From Anaspis maculata (taxonomy: Eukaryota; Arthropoda; Insecta; Coleoptera; Scraptiidae): a stretch of DNA of 64,000 nucleotides. Under the pieces are notes generated by a model that saw only the letters and a list, made by a program, of their open reading frames with translations, searched no databases and was not told where the DNA came from. Positions 1 through 11,352 of this stretch are shown here, in pieces (within the stretch, counting starts at the first letter, position 1; the number at the start of each line of letters is the position of its first letter). The translations under genes were made by a program, and so were the position numbers. The stretch spans positions 38,175,979 through 38,239,978 of the forward strand of contig OX421963.1 of the NCBI GenBank assembly GCA_949128115.1, in the 5' to 3' direction.

Positions 1-1
1 A

Positions 2-274
2 AAAGATTACCTTCACACTCTTCAAGTACGAAAGAAGTGGCTTCACAAGACAACGAACCTTACTGTGGGTACCTTGGTGTTGCTTCACGAAGATAATATT
101 CCACCACTGTCGTGGCCACTTGGGCGGATCATCGAGGTTTCCAAGGGAAGGGACGACCAGATCAGGGTCGTCAAAGTTCGAACGGCGCGAGGTGTCGTCA
201 CACGGGCCAGTCAGAAGGTTTTCCCTCTTCCAATTGAAAAGACTTCCTCAGTGGATGAAGAAAGTGCAGAATAG
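2..274 (+). CDS. BEL/Pao retrotransposon polyprotein, C-terminal end (DUF5641-type), 5' truncated by window
   Basis: The frame is open from base 2 to the TAG at 272-274. It encodes about 90 residues beginning KDYLHTLQVRKKW, followed by a small beta-rich stretch with 'PPLSWPLGRIIEV' and 'VVKVRTARGVV'. This is the usual extreme C-terminus of BEL/Pao Pol polyproteins, downstream of the integrase core (DUF5641). In intact elements the domain belongs to the integrase that inserts element cDNA into chromosomes. No stop or frameshift is visible in this piece, so the copy may be fairly young, but protease, RT, RNase H and the integrase core lie outside the window. An LTR begins about 150 bp downstream, as expected. 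The family call is from recognition of the motif. Confidence 0.85.
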   Translation, partial: KDYLHTLQVRKKWLHKTTNLTVGTLVLLHEDNIPPLSWPLGRIIEVSKGRDDQIRVVKVRTARGVVTRASQKVFPLPIEKTSSVDEESAE

Positions 275-424
275 TGACATTTTTGACCATGAACTTTCTG
301 TGATGTTCTTTCACTTAATGTTTTGGTTTGTTGTTTGGTTTAAGTCATTGGCTTGTTAACACATTTACGTGTATGTCATTGAATTTATTTTTTGTTGAAA
401 GCAAGCCTTTCAAGGCCGGGGCTA

Positions 425-638
425 TGTTCCGTTTAAAATTCAAATGTTTGCCGCCGCAAAGCGCCATCTCGGGAATGAAGTGAGAAGAGAGGACAAGCAT
501 GATGGCGAAGAAGATGGACGCGGAGAAAATCGTTTTGTTGTTACGTTCGCAATAAATAATGTTCCAAAAGTAATAGCCGTGTTCACTCATTACTGGGAAA
601 GTAGCCGTCCATTGTCCAAGATTCTACAACTTCCTTAA
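425..638 (+). mobile_element. Probable 3' LTR of the BEL/Pao element
   Basis: A purine/G-rich tract (AAGGCCGGGG, 412-421) lies about 150 bp after the Pol stop and is immediately followed by a TGTTCCG start. That is the usual polypurine-tract plus LTR arrangement of BEL elements. An AATAAA-type signal occurs near 549. The right boundary is uncertain, because unrelated repeat sequence begins by about 640-660. No second LTR is in the window, so the boundaries could not be confirmed by comparison. Confidence 0.55.
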
Positions 639-659
639 GAAAAGATGCATTGTCGATGC

Positions 660-848
660 TATTTGGTTTTTGAATTTTCAAAAATCAAAATAAAAAATTT
701 TCAAAATTGTTTAGAAATTTTCAAAATTGGATAGCAATGCTTGTACAATTTCTTCTTGGAGAAATTTCTACTTGACGAAAAAAATTAAATAAAACCGATT
801 CCCGTCAACAAATTTTTTAGTCGCATCAGAAACCCCTCAAGGACGGAG
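660..848 (+). repeat. Dispersed repeat module X (copy 1)
   Basis: It runs from a TTGAATTTTC-rich start, through 'TTCTACTTGACGAAAAAA' and 'AAATAAAACCGATTCCCG', to 'TAGTCGCATCAGAAACCCCT' and GGACGG. The same module occurs inverted at 27,308-27,510 and direct at 27,718-27,848. At both loci a foldback core begins exactly where the module reaches (A)AGGACGG, so the module and core probably form one composite element family. Confidence 0.7.
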
Positions 849-1098
849 TTGAATTGGTAAAATAAGCGTTGCGGAATCAATCCCTGTGGGTTTATTCTTT
901 GACGGAATCTTACCATTTAGGTATCTTTCGAAAGCTACAAGGATGTACTGTGGTTTGAGCCCATTAGCATTTCCAAAATCCAAGAATCAAAAAAGCTTTT
1001 AAAAGAGACCTAAACGGTGAAATTCAGTCAAGGAATAAACCCACAGGGATTTATTCCGCAACGCTTATTTTACCAATATAACTCCGTCCTTAAACGGC
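838..1098. repeat. Foldback (inverted-repeat) core next to module X
   Basis: Arms 841-925 and about 1,010-1,096 are near-perfect inverted copies, sharing for example 'AAATAAGCGTTGCGGAAT' read inward from each side. They are separated by about 85 bp. Both outer ends read AAGGACGG, like the foldback at 27,838-28,185, but the arm sequence inside is different. Confidence 0.75.
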
Positions 1099-2542
1099 GA
1101 CTCAGTACATATCAGTTATCTCAGTTGTGCGGGAAAAAAATAGTAATTTTAAATGAGTTAACATATAGTTTCTGATGTAATTGTCCACATCGTGAAACAA
1201 GCGCGTCCATTTTTACATCGTAAAACAAGCGCGTCCATTTTTACGCGGGTTTAAAAAAAAAGTCTGATTGGATTACAGTGTAAAAGTAACGAAATCTGTT
1301 AAGCAGCGTTCATAATGACTGTTAACTTAAACTTATTCCGTAACCGTTAAACTTCAACCGAGACTTCAACAGTTGAAAATCAATGTTTTGGTTTACAATA
1401 GGATGTTAACTTGTGCCGTTATGCCGTTCTGTCAAACTTGTCCAAGATTCAAGTTTTACATCCAAGATCAAGGGACTAGTACCAACTAATACTACTAGCT
1501 ACTAGTATTATACTACCAGTTACCAGTACTACCCACCCCGCAAACCTTCAAGTCTGTGTATATTTCATACTATAGACCGTGGTTCGTACTGTCAAGTTTA
1601 CATCCTACATCCTACATCCTACGGCATGCGACATAAGTTACCGGCCATTACGAACAAAACTTTAGACCTATGTAGTTTGCCAAATAAAAAAAAATAAGTA
1701 CCTAATTATTGGAAAGCACCTGACAATGACGACCCAACACAGTGCGACGCAATGAGTAGGTCAGTACGTATGGAAAAAAAGCTTCCTCGAATCAAAAGCA
1801 TCGAGACCATTTCATGAGGAAAAATTATTGTTCCCGTTTAGGCCACAGCTTTCGTCTAAATCACTAAATCCGGACTAAATCTCAAGCCAATCTGCAATCT
1901 ATAGAATTTCAATCCGCTCATAAAGCTCAAATGTTTACGTCCAGATTTAAAATATCTGAGTTAATTAATTTTCATGTTGGTGTCACCTTGAACCCCTGTA
2001 TAATAACGACCCAATTACTTTTTTCCATCTTTGTTTTTACCATATAGGTACTTACAAGTATTGCAAAAATGACACTTGCCGGTTTTATTAACCATAAAGT
2101 TAGATGGGTTCTCCTCTCTTATGATGCCAGCCCACCAGCTCAAAATACAAATCGAGTAAGGATCGATTTAGTCTTTCAGCAGCAACAACAATTTTTTACC
2201 GCAGCCATCTCCATTTTACAGCTCTAGACTGGAATTTTAGCTTGGTTATGGCTTAGTAGACTAGACTTTGAAGCAGAAGTCCTTTACCGGTGAAGATTTG
2301 GTGACGGATATTCTCGGGGATATTATATTATTAGTAGTTTACGATACGAGTTGGCGGTTACATGAGTGGTTTTCAGACACGAATCCGAAATTTGCAGAAC
2401 GAGGGCGCAGCCCGAGTAATATTGTTGTATATGAATATTGTTGTACAATACTTTATTTGTTTCATCCATTGCAAATTGTAAAATTTGTGTAATTTTCGAG
2501 GTTATTTTGACAAGTGTCAACTTGAATTATCTCGACTTGGGT
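1099..2542. other. Intergenic sequence without a recognisable gene
   Basis: No supportable coding exon. It contains a tandem pair of about 29 bp (1,187-1,247, sharing 'AACAAGCGCGTCCATTTTTA') and short low-complexity ACTAGT/CATCCTA runs at 1,480-1,625. The ORF at 2,268-2,492 has no recognisable similarity and is probably chance. Confidence 0.6.
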
Positions 2543-2829
2543 CATAAATGATTGAACTGCACGCAGTCTTCCTTCAAAATGTTATTTATTTTATTCTGAC
2601 CGGTTTCGAAGGTCTCTGGCCCTTCTTCGTCAGAGTTTACACAAACTTTATTTATACCATCCTTTTATACATTTTTGGTATGTTATCGTTCTCCTTTTAT
2701 GTACTTGCTTTATGTATTTTATCTTATAGCTTTACACTCTGACGAAGAAGGGCCAGAGACCTTCGAAACCGGTCAGAATAAAATAAATAACATTTTGAAG
2801 GAAGACTGCGTGCAGTTCAATTATTTATA
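2543..2829. mobile_element. Palindromic MITE, about 275 bp
   Basis: Inverted arms 2,551-2,645 and 2,733-2,821 start ATTGAACTGCACGCAG and read inward through 'CGGTTTCGAAGGTCTCTGG'. They are almost identical over about 90 bp, with an 85-bp loop. The match continues imperfectly outward over ATAAATG / TATTTAT. No ORF. This is a short non-autonomous element with long terminal inverted repeats; the superfamily is not assignable without a clear target duplication. Confidence 0.75.
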
Positions 2830-3027
2830 ATCCATATATTCTTCTGTGAGATGGCGGATCCTTTCCTGAAATCGACTTGGGTCGTTTGACATATTTCTAG
2901 GATAACACTGAAAGAGCAGCACTAGTACGGACTTCCTATGATTTCTGTAATCCAGCAACCTTAGGTGACCTATGTATAAATTTTTTGACAGATACGTCAA
3001 ATAGTTCATCTTTGAGAGCCTTTTGAA

Positions 3028-3409
3028 ATGAACGACTCCTGGTATTTTGCGAAAATGGAGAAAAACGAGATTCGCACTGTATTCAAATATTATTTTTTGA
3101 AAGGCCCAAAGTCGAGCTTAAAGTCTTTACAAATAATTGAAGACTTTGCGAGAACTTTGGCGGAATCTGCTCCATCGAACGCAACCGTTTATAATTGGTA
3201 CAGCGAATTTAAACGAGGTCGTACGAGCCCGAGTGATGAACCCCAATCTGGAAGGCCAAATGAGGTCACAACAGCAGAAATGATCCACAAAATCGATGGT
3301 ATTGTTAGACGACCGTAAAGTGAAGGTGCGCGAGATTGCTAAAGCTGTGGGCATCTCAACTGAACGTGTGTTCAACATAGTCTAGGATCTTTTCGGATAA
3401 AAAGCAATG
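3028..3409 (+). pseudogene. Mariner transposase, N-terminal part (broken)
   Basis: Translation from ATG 3,028 gives the paired-like DNA-binding region of a mariner transposase: an 'IRTVFKYYFLKG' helix, then 'VYNWYSEFKRGRTSPSD' and 'SGRPNEVTT'. The frame ends at 3,318. The protein continues in another frame (3,302 on) as 'DDRKVKVREIAKAVGIS', so there is a frameshift, and two in-frame stops follow near 3,383 and 3,400. Similarity ends abruptly at about 3,409, where a long inverted-repeat element begins. The C-terminal part resumes at about 5,820. The catalytic core between them is absent. Family assignment is from motif recognition. Confidence 0.85.
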
Positions 3410-5747
3410 CTAGAGGCAAGTCATGTTAAAGTTTGGCAACATACGTTTTTAGGGTATGTGGACCCCGCTGAATACGAAAACCATTGTTGCCAAGCCGAAT
3501 TTTGCACCGGAGGCCCGCAATGGGGAGGTAAAGGGGAGGGAAGACCAAAAATCACTATTTTTCACCATTTTTGATGTCGGGACTGCGGCCTGTCATTAAC
3601 ATAAAGTGAATTAAATCATATCTTGATTCACTGAGGTCTTATACTACCATATTGACGTAAATACTGTCAAAATTTCTAGAGGGGAAAGACTGGTGGGGGG
3701 AATGTTGACTGTGTAGATGATTCTTCTTTTCTCTCGATTTTGAGTAAATATAAACATGTTTGGTATCGTTTCCGACTAAATTCCATATTCCCTATTCAAC
3801 TATGGTGTTCAAATTGCAATAGAAGCAAGTTTGAACAAGTTTTACATGATGAAACATGTTTTTTGTCAATATTTTTTTACGTCTTCCAACTGTGTTATTT
3901 TACTGCGAATCGGCATTTATTCACAAAATTCTTGCGTAGTTCGTTAGTCTCATGTATTTACCATGATATAGACATCCAATTGATTTGCCTCTACTTTTTT
4001 AAATATGAAGAAAAAAAATTTATGTGGAAATTGTTTGGCCCAAACAACTTTGTTTTTTGCTGTATGATGTATGTATGATCAAAACTCAAGCTTTTCATAT
4101 TTTAAAAAGTGAAGACACACTTAGTATGTGGATGTATTGTGTAAAATACACCAGACTAACGAATTACGCAAGAATTGTCGAAAAAAAATTCCGATTTGCA
4201 TTGAAATATCATAATTTATAAAATTAAAAAAAATACGCTAATGAAACTGTAGAGAACTTGGTGCAACCGAAGGCAGATACGTACATTACCCTAAACGTCA
4301 AGTTGAATAATACAATTATAGGTTTTATCATTCACATTTATTACATTCGATTTCAAAATCTCTTTATCTACCTCTTCCCTGGGTATTATTAGAGGAATGC
4401 GGCTTTTTCGAATATAGGTACATCTCATAAACGTAAATTTTGAGGAGTTGTTCGTTTTTAGAGGTTGATGGCGGAGAACACCTGCCCAAGACGTTCGAAA
4501 AAGGTAACTTTTCTTGGAGGTTTGATAGATCATCTCACGGAAATCCAAAAAAGGTCACCTTTTTTAGAGCATAATCAAACATACCAAACAATTTTTTTTT
4601 TTTTTTTGGAGCCGAAATAGAACTTCTTGGAGAAGTTGGAGAAAGGTAACCTCAAGGGTAACCTTTGGAGCTTTATAATTTTATAAAACATTTTGAATAA
4701 GTTCTAAAAAGGTAACTTTCTTTGGAGCTTGAGAGAACATCATAGAGAAGTTGGAAAAGGTAACATTTTTGGAGCTCAAGAAAACATCTCAAAGAAGTGC
4801 AAAAGTGGTAACATTTTTGGAGCTCAAGAGAACATCACAAAAAAGTTGGAATAAGGTAACCTCTCTGTATCTTAATAGGGCATATCAAAGCCGTTTGGAA
4901 GAGGTAACCGTTTCTCGAGCTCAATAGAACATCTCAGGACTCTCTGACAGGACTCTTGCCCACTGGGCATCAGGTTCTGACATGAAAAACTCTTCTTTTG
5001 AAAAAAGTACATTCTAGAATATCTCAGCTAAGGTTTTATTCATAATTATGAGGTGGAGGACCACAGTTTTTCATCATACAATAAAATAATAGCAAAAAAT
5101 AAAGTTGAAAAGTAGCGCCAAACAGTTTTCACAAAAAAATATTTTGTTCATATTTTAAAAGTTGGAGGCACATCAGTTACATGACTGTATTGTGTGAAAT
5201 ACACCAGACTAACGAACTACGCAAGAATTTTGAGAAAAAAAATGCCGATTTGCACTAAATAACACAGTTCAAAGTGGTAAAAAAATATTGAACAAAAAAC
5301 ATGTTTTATCATCCAAAACTTGTTCAAACTTGCTCCTATTGCAATTTTGACCCCATAATTGAACTGAGAATATGAAACTTGATAGGAAAAGATACCAAAC
5401 ATGTATATATTCACTCAAAATCAAGAGAAAAAAAGAATCATCTTCACAGTCAACATTCCCCCCACCAGTCGCCCCCCTATGGAAATTTTGACAGTAATCA
5501 TATCAAGATGGTAGTATAAGACCCCAGTTAATCAAGATACGATGTAATTTACTCCACATTGATGACAGGTCTCAGTCCCTGTATCAAAAATGGTGGAAAA
5601 TGGTGATTCTTGGTCTTCCCCCCCTTTACCCCCCTATTGAGGGCTTTCGGTGTAAAATTCGGCTTGGCAACAATGGTTTTCGTATTTAGCGAGGTCCAAA
5701 TACCCTTAAAACATATGTTGCCAAACTTTGACATGACTTGCCTCTAG
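3410..5747. mobile_element. 2.3-kb long-inverted-repeat element inserted in the mariner
   Basis: The ends read CTAGAGGCAAGTCATG inward from each side. Arms of roughly 540 bp (3,410-3,960 and 5,195-5,747) are diverged inverted copies, both containing the GGCAACAATGG / CCATTGTTGCC block and the AACATGTTT region. A third partial copy of the arm end lies at 4,140-4,210. The interior holds a degenerate tandem array (4,490-4,940). No ORF has recognisable similarity. It sits exactly at the break of the mariner reading frame, so it arrived after the mariner. Confidence 0.75.
4490..4940. repeat. Degenerate tandem array, period about 45-60 bp
   Basis: About eight units share the core 'AAAGGTAAC..TTTTTGGAGCT' followed by 'GAGAACATCxCA.AGAAGTTGG'. 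Cores occur near 4,499, 4,550, 4,642, 4,709, 4,755, 4,803, 4,853 and 4,900. Spacing and sequence are irregular, as in an old minisatellite. It lies inside the inverted-repeat element that splits the mariner. Confidence 0.7.
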
Positions 5748-5819
5748 AACCACTTTCCAGGCCACTTTTACAAAAATGATCCTAGTCGAAGCTGTCGGCG
5801 CGATGAGTGCCGCGAATGC

Positions 5820-6108
5820 TGAAAATCGACCAAAAGCACACTCGAATGGACATTCCGTTGCAATGGCAAAAATACACTGATTAATTTTCGAATTGGTTCC
5901 CCACCCACCGTATTCTCCAGATTTAGCCCCATGTGACTTTTCTCTATTCCCAAAACTCAAAACTTGGCTCGTTGGAAAGAAATTCACATCGAATGATGAA
6001 GAAATGGACGCTGAGAACGGATATTTTGAGGGTTTCGAAAAATCATACCATAGCGAAGAAATGAAAAGACTTGAACATCGTTGGACCAAGTTAATAGAGT
6101 TGAAATGA
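5820..6108 (+). pseudogene. Mariner transposase, C-terminal part (broken)
   Basis: After the inverted-repeat insertion the frame resumes with 'SVAMAKIH', an in-frame stop, then 'VPHPPYSPDLAPCDF', the signature around the third catalytic aspartate of mariner (DD34D) transposases. The tail '...LEHRWTKLIELK' follows and ends at the stop at 6,106-6,108. The stop between MAKIH and the signature, the missing central core and the upstream stops make this copy inactive. The flanking 5,748-5,820 has no clear mariner similarity and may be rearranged. Confidence 0.85.
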
Positions 6109-6669
6109 GACTACCTATGTTGAGAAATAATAGTATATTATTCAATGAGCGTGTATGACGGCTAATACTTTTGAGGATATGTTTACAGACACGAGCCGTA
6201 GGCCAGTGTTGTAATTTGTCCGAATGAGTATTAGCAATTACACGAGGGTAGAATACTATGCTTTATCTACGACCATTCAAGAATAAGACTGATCTTGTAT
6301 AAACCTCCGGAACAACGCAATGAATTCGGAAATTGTAAACGCAAAAAGTCAAACAGTCAATGGATGAGGAAGGAGACTTGATGGGTTGATAGAACAGTAA
6401 GGCGCATTTCTTTGCCTTTGCCATGTCACCCCCAGGACGCCGCGCTGGCCGTCTCTATATCGCTGACCTTGGTCGATGTTAGGTTGTGAGGTTATGTTCA
6501 TTGGTACCTACGTGGACGTGGAACTGGTATGGTATCAACTTTTTTCAAGACACCCATTGCCCTGGTCGGCCACTAAAATATGCTGGAAGTACGAGTGGCA
6601 GTATGTTCTCAAGAAATGAATTTGAGATTGGTTGTGCTTCTGTCAATCCATAAATGATGGCAGTCAATC

Positions 6670-7312
6670 GAGGGGGACATCTGAAACATACATTGGTCCA
6701 TCTTCAGCCTCCTCACACCTACTCACCTCAACAGCCTCAACTTCTTCCTAAAATTCTCTGACTGTCCTATTTAATATTCTAGACCAATTCTCTTCAATTT
6801 AATCAGCGTTATTCTAAATAGCATCTACGGAAAAAAAATTCGGTGGGCAAAAGTGCTACCCAAATTCACCCCTCTCCTCTCCTCCACGCCAACTTCAAAA
6901 TTCAACAGACACCACCTTCTTTTTGATACATCGAATTAGAGAGAATAGATTTCTCTTTCTGGAAACATTTTTTTTGAAATTTTCAACCCCTCCCCTAATA
7001 TAATAAATTGAACATTCAGAGCTCGATTCAGAATATTTTAGAGGGAGGAGGGGGGGGGCGTTTTGAAAATTCTGGAAATATTTTAATCAGGAAGAGAATT
7101 CAATTGATGTATCGCAAGGTGGGTTGTGTCACTTGAAATTTCGAAGTTGGGGTGGGTGGGGGTGAGGGGGCTAAAGATAGAAATTCGCCAATGTAGGTTT
7201 CAGATGTCCCCCCTCAATAAAAAAATCGACCTGCCCGAGCTTTTAAAAAAAAAAAGAGGTGAAATGCCCGAAAACCCCTCTGTTGTGTTTTCGTTGGGCC
7301 ACCCTGTACCTA
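6670..7312. mobile_element. 5'-truncated copy of the GGGGGACATCT foldback family
   Basis: It begins abruptly at 'CGAGGGGGACATCTGAAAC' and runs through the interior shared with the copies at 30,882-31,965 and 55,086-56,169. The right end 'TTCGTTGGGCCACCCTGTA' is the same as in the 30.9-kb copy. The left terminus is missing. The predicted reading frames inside are low-complexity and not supportable as genes. Confidence 0.7.
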
Positions 7313-7520
7313 TTATAAATAATGCAGGAATCGGTGATGGTGCTATAGATAGAGGTCGACTAATGGGTCGACTATTCTCTCCCTAATACAATTTTGAGTT
7401 GGCCGATAAAATCTACATACGGTACGGAAAAATGCGATCTACTCACATGAAATATTCCATTTCAGCCTCGATTTCAGCCTTCGAATATCATCGTTTTTCG
7501 TATAGCAACAGCAGCCTCAT

Positions 7521-9530
7521 TAGTACTAGCGGTTCACAACATAATCTGGTACAATCCTGCATTTTGTGATACAAACAAGAACTTCGGCACAATTGTTCCT
7601 AGATCCAAAATAAATAATTTGGCCCGCTGTTCTTTTTGATTACCCCCTGCTGGTCCGGGATTTGGGGGGTACAAGGGGTACCTGACTAGCTGCAAGCACT
7701 AAACACTGCTATCAAATCATGTTTGATGTCATTTCTGGATAACTAGAGCCTTCTGATCACGATGTCGCCACTGTCAGAATTTTCCTGGATTAATAAATTT
7801 TGGTCATCGAAGGGGATGTGTGGGGATCATTTCTGACATAATCGAGGTCTGCGAACTCATTTCTTTTTCTAAATATGTAACTGGTTTGAAACTGTGGAAA
7901 ATATGTCGGGTCAAAATTATGATTATTGATTTTCAAACATTTACGACTCGCATTGATTCCACTTTTGTTGCACTTTTGATTAGGCTGTGCTAGCAAGTCA
8001 CGATACCACCATTGTCGAGGCGCTGTGTTCGCTAGAAGTCGAGTTATGACGGATTTATTCGAATTGGAAAAGTTCTTGAAAGTCGCTGCAGTGGCCATTC
8101 AAAAAAGAGTGGAATATAATTTCGACCGCCTTTAGACTCAGAGAGTCTACTTTTTTGCATAATAATGAAATTCTGTCAATATTAAGGGAACTCATGAAAT
8201 AGGGATTTTGTACTCTCTGGGGTCTACAAGCACTCGCCTTGAACATCAAAAAAATACATTGCAGCATAAAATGATGACGCCGATGCGATGCTGTCATCAC
8301 TGAAGCGATACGTCAACCAGAAGCCGAGTGGGGGCTGTAACTCTTTGTACTTGGGGTGCGCGTTTTGAATTATGTTAGTTTGGTCTTGAAATATGATGTG
8401 TTGGGCATCATTTCTGATGTTTTCTGGGTCGCTGATTTCATTTCTTAATGCAAAATTATGATTGACTCACAAGCGGAGTTGTAGCTGTTCTGAGTACATG
8501 GGAGATATCCCCCCTCTCCCCGAATTCTAACCCAATCAAAATTTTGCCTTGAGAAATGAAATCAGCGACCCAAAAAACATTAGAAATGATGCCCAACACA
8601 TCATATTTCAAGATCAATCTAACCTTATTCAAGACGCGCACCCCAAGTACAAAGAGTTACAGCCCCACTCGGCTTCTGGTTGACGTATCGCTTCAGCGAT
8701 GACAGCATCGCATCGGCGTCATCAATTTATGCTGAAATATATTTCTTCAAGGATTCAAACGAGTGCTTGCGTAGAGAAAAGCGAAAAATCTATATTCCAT
8801 GAGCCCCCTTAATATTGACAGAATTTTATCTTTATGCAAAAAAAGTAAGTTTGAAGACTCTAAAGGCGGCCGAAATTATTTATACTCCACATTTTCCTTA
8901 ACGGTCCATATAGCCAGTTTCAGGGATTATTTCAATTCGAAATTATTCGTCATGAGTCGACTTCTGGAGAGCGCGACGCCTCGGCAATGACAGCATAATA
9001 ATTTACTGACCCAGCCTAATAAAAAGTGCAACAAAACTCAGTTCAATGCGAATAGTAAATGTTTAATAATCGATAATCATAATTCTGACCCCTCATATTT
9101 TCCACAGTTTCAAACCAATCACATTTTTACACAAAGAAACGAGTTCGCAGACCTCGGTTATGTCAAAAATGATACCTCACACATCCCCTTCGATGACCAA
9201 AATTTGTTATTTCAGGGAGCCCCCACTGCAAATCTGACAGCCCTACCTTGTCTCTCGACAGGCGCATCATTTTGACAGTGGCGACATCGTGATCAGCAGG
9301 TTCTAGTTATTCAGAAATGACATCAAACATGAATCGATAGCAGTGTTTAGTGCCTAAAACAAAAAAGTAATGTTCCCCTTTTGCCCCTCAAGTCTCGGAC
9401 CAGCAGGGGGTAATCGAAAAGAACAGCGGGCCAAATTATTCATTTTGGTTCTAGGAACAATCATGCCGAAGAGCCAAAGTTCTTATTTGTATCACAAAGT
9501 GCAGGATTTATTTGTGTACCGCTAGTACTA
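7521..9530. mobile_element. 2.0-kb imperfect palindrome (foldback element)
   Basis: The two halves are inverted copies along almost their whole length, with the centre near 8,502. Arms run about 7,521-8,450 and 8,555-9,530. Matched blocks include the CCCCCTGCTGGTCC region (7,645 / 9,396) and 'GCGCACCCCAAGTACAAAG' (about 8,352 / 8,637). Over one 74-base stretch I counted about five differences. Both ends read TAGTACTAGCGGT, and CAT flanks both sides. Because TAGTACTA is itself palindromic, it could be either element end or an 8-bp target duplication. No coding potential recognised. Confidence 0.8.
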
Positions 9531-9795
9531 CATGCGTTGATGGCTTTGTCGCTGTTGGCATTGCTGTGGTGGTGTGTAACTGTGTTCGGGAAGTAACGTT
9601 TCTTGCTTTATCTCACTATTTATTCCGAAGTTCAGCTCCAACCATGGAATCTAACCATGTGTGCTTTATCTGGGCTTTGTCCTTCGGGAAGTTTTCACTT
9701 CGTTTATGGAGGAATACTTACCTAATGGAATTGCATACCTACTCACTGGCGCCGAAAATACACTGAGCACTGAGTGGTTCCGTAGCTTCACTAAT

Positions 9796-9933
9796 GGCGT
9801 TTTCCACTGGCAAAAAAAAGTGCGCACTAACTGCCCTGACCTTGCGCATGGACCAACAGCAGGGCTTCCTGGTGAGTTCCTATGACAACGAGAGCAAAAG
9901 GTGCGCACTTTTTTTACCAGTGGAAAACGCTGT
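9796..9933. mobile_element. Short MITE, about 140 bp
   Basis: Terminal inverted repeats of about 31 bp (9,797-9,828 and 9,901-9,932) share GCGTTTTCCACTGG and AAGTGCGCAC, and differ by a base or two. The interior of about 70 bp is GC-richer and non-coding. Confidence 0.7.
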
Positions 9934-11352
9934 AATGTTTTCTTAAAAACAAGTAGATAACCCGTAAATTTTCTTTCATGCAACCTCCTTAGACACTGTT
10001 CAGTTCACTGCTACTTTTGGAATTTTTCAAATCGAGTCGACCAGTCTACCTTTATCACAGCGGACTCCAGGAATCACTAACATCACTACTTATATCGTCT
10101 AGCATTAATCAGAAAATCGCACAGCTCAGCATAACCACCACAAAAATATATAGACAAAACACAAACCACAATAATCTATGCCACTAACCTCCACTCCATC
10201 TCCATTATCCACTCTCCACGCCGTGGAGCCACTTCCCACTTGATCACGCCAGGGCCAGGATCAGGCGAGCACGGCGCCGGCGGGAGGGCGAACTTCGAAC
10301 TTGCAAAGCTTGATTCGATCTCTGATCTCGGGCTGGCATAGGAGGGTGGGGAGGGCTAGGATTCAGTAAGTTAAGCAGGTAGACTCGTAGAGTAGCGGGA
10401 AGAAGAAGGTGAAATGGAAATGCTGGAGTTTTGTGATGCTGGGGTGATAATATGTGCCTAATGCGCATGTTGTAACTAGATAGTAGGTACCTTTGAGCAA
10501 CGCAATGGCCGTTGTTTGTACCCTGATTGTAGGTAGTGCTTTGGAGCTTTGAGGGAAAATAAGGACAAGGTGTAGCCTGGCTCTTGCTGTTTGTGCTTGT
10601 GCTCCATTCCAAGTATGAATATGCTTTCGTTTTTCGGTGAAGTGAACTACAGTAATTTCTCTCTGTGATCCTCGCTGTGATCTGTGAATCGGTGTTGTGT
10701 GCAGTGACTGCAGTGTATCCTAGGCAGCAGTAGCTTGGCTGCTATGGTGCTGGTTAGTGAATAATTCATCGATTCATTGATGGTGCAAATGGCAAACACC
10801 TTCGCATTGACGGTGAATTTGCGGTGAATGCAAAGGTGTGTCTCATTTGCACCACAATGGACTTTTAAATTTAAAAATTTAAAAAAAGTCTACTAGTAGA
10901 CTAGTTGTAATAGGGAATACAAATAAGAGTGATGTCATACCTTCTACATTTTACAAGTAAGTACTTGATTAGACTAATTGATAATCATCGCCGATCATCG
11001 GCACTTACCTCGGCATTTAAGACAAGTGACAACGTTGATGTTGGGTACCTACTTGATAGGTACATACATGCTAATGCTAATGCTGTTTTAGTCCCACCAT
11101 TTAGTACGGAGGTTAGTGACATAAACACTTGGTTACAAAAGTATAAGTATAAGTAAGAGATTTTTGGTCACTAACCTCCAGGCTAATTAGTATAGATCAT
11201 ATTAAGCAGAATCGTCCAAAACCCAAAATAAATTCTTACGTAAACAAAATTTGGTGGATTGAGGCACAATTCAATGTAGAATAACATTCTGAAATTACCG
11301 AGAATTTCAAGATATGGATTTTTTTGGCTAATCAAGAGGGTCATCAAAATTT
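9934..11352. other. Intergenic; GC-richer patch at 10,200-10,760 of unknown role
   Basis: No repeat arms found. The 10,200-10,760 stretch is more GC-rich and less simple than its surroundings, with CAGTG/GTGAAGTGAAC strings around 10,635-10,720 that would suit an insect 5' UTR or promoter. No start codon with a credible downstream frame or splice partner is visible. It could be a non-coding first exon of a gene outside the window, but this is weak. Confidence 0.3.

Noticed and set aside
4490..4940. CRISPR-like array
   Set aside because: Units are degenerate, spacing is irregular, there are no identical repeats with unique spacers, and the context is an insect transposon.
5706..6089. 127-codon minus-strand ORF
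   Set aside because: Antisense to the mariner C-terminal coding part and the inverted-repeat arm.
10244..10612. 122-codon minus-strand ORF in the GC-richer patch
   Set aside because: No recognisable motif, no splice context, and a composition-driven Pro/Arg/Ser-rich peptide.
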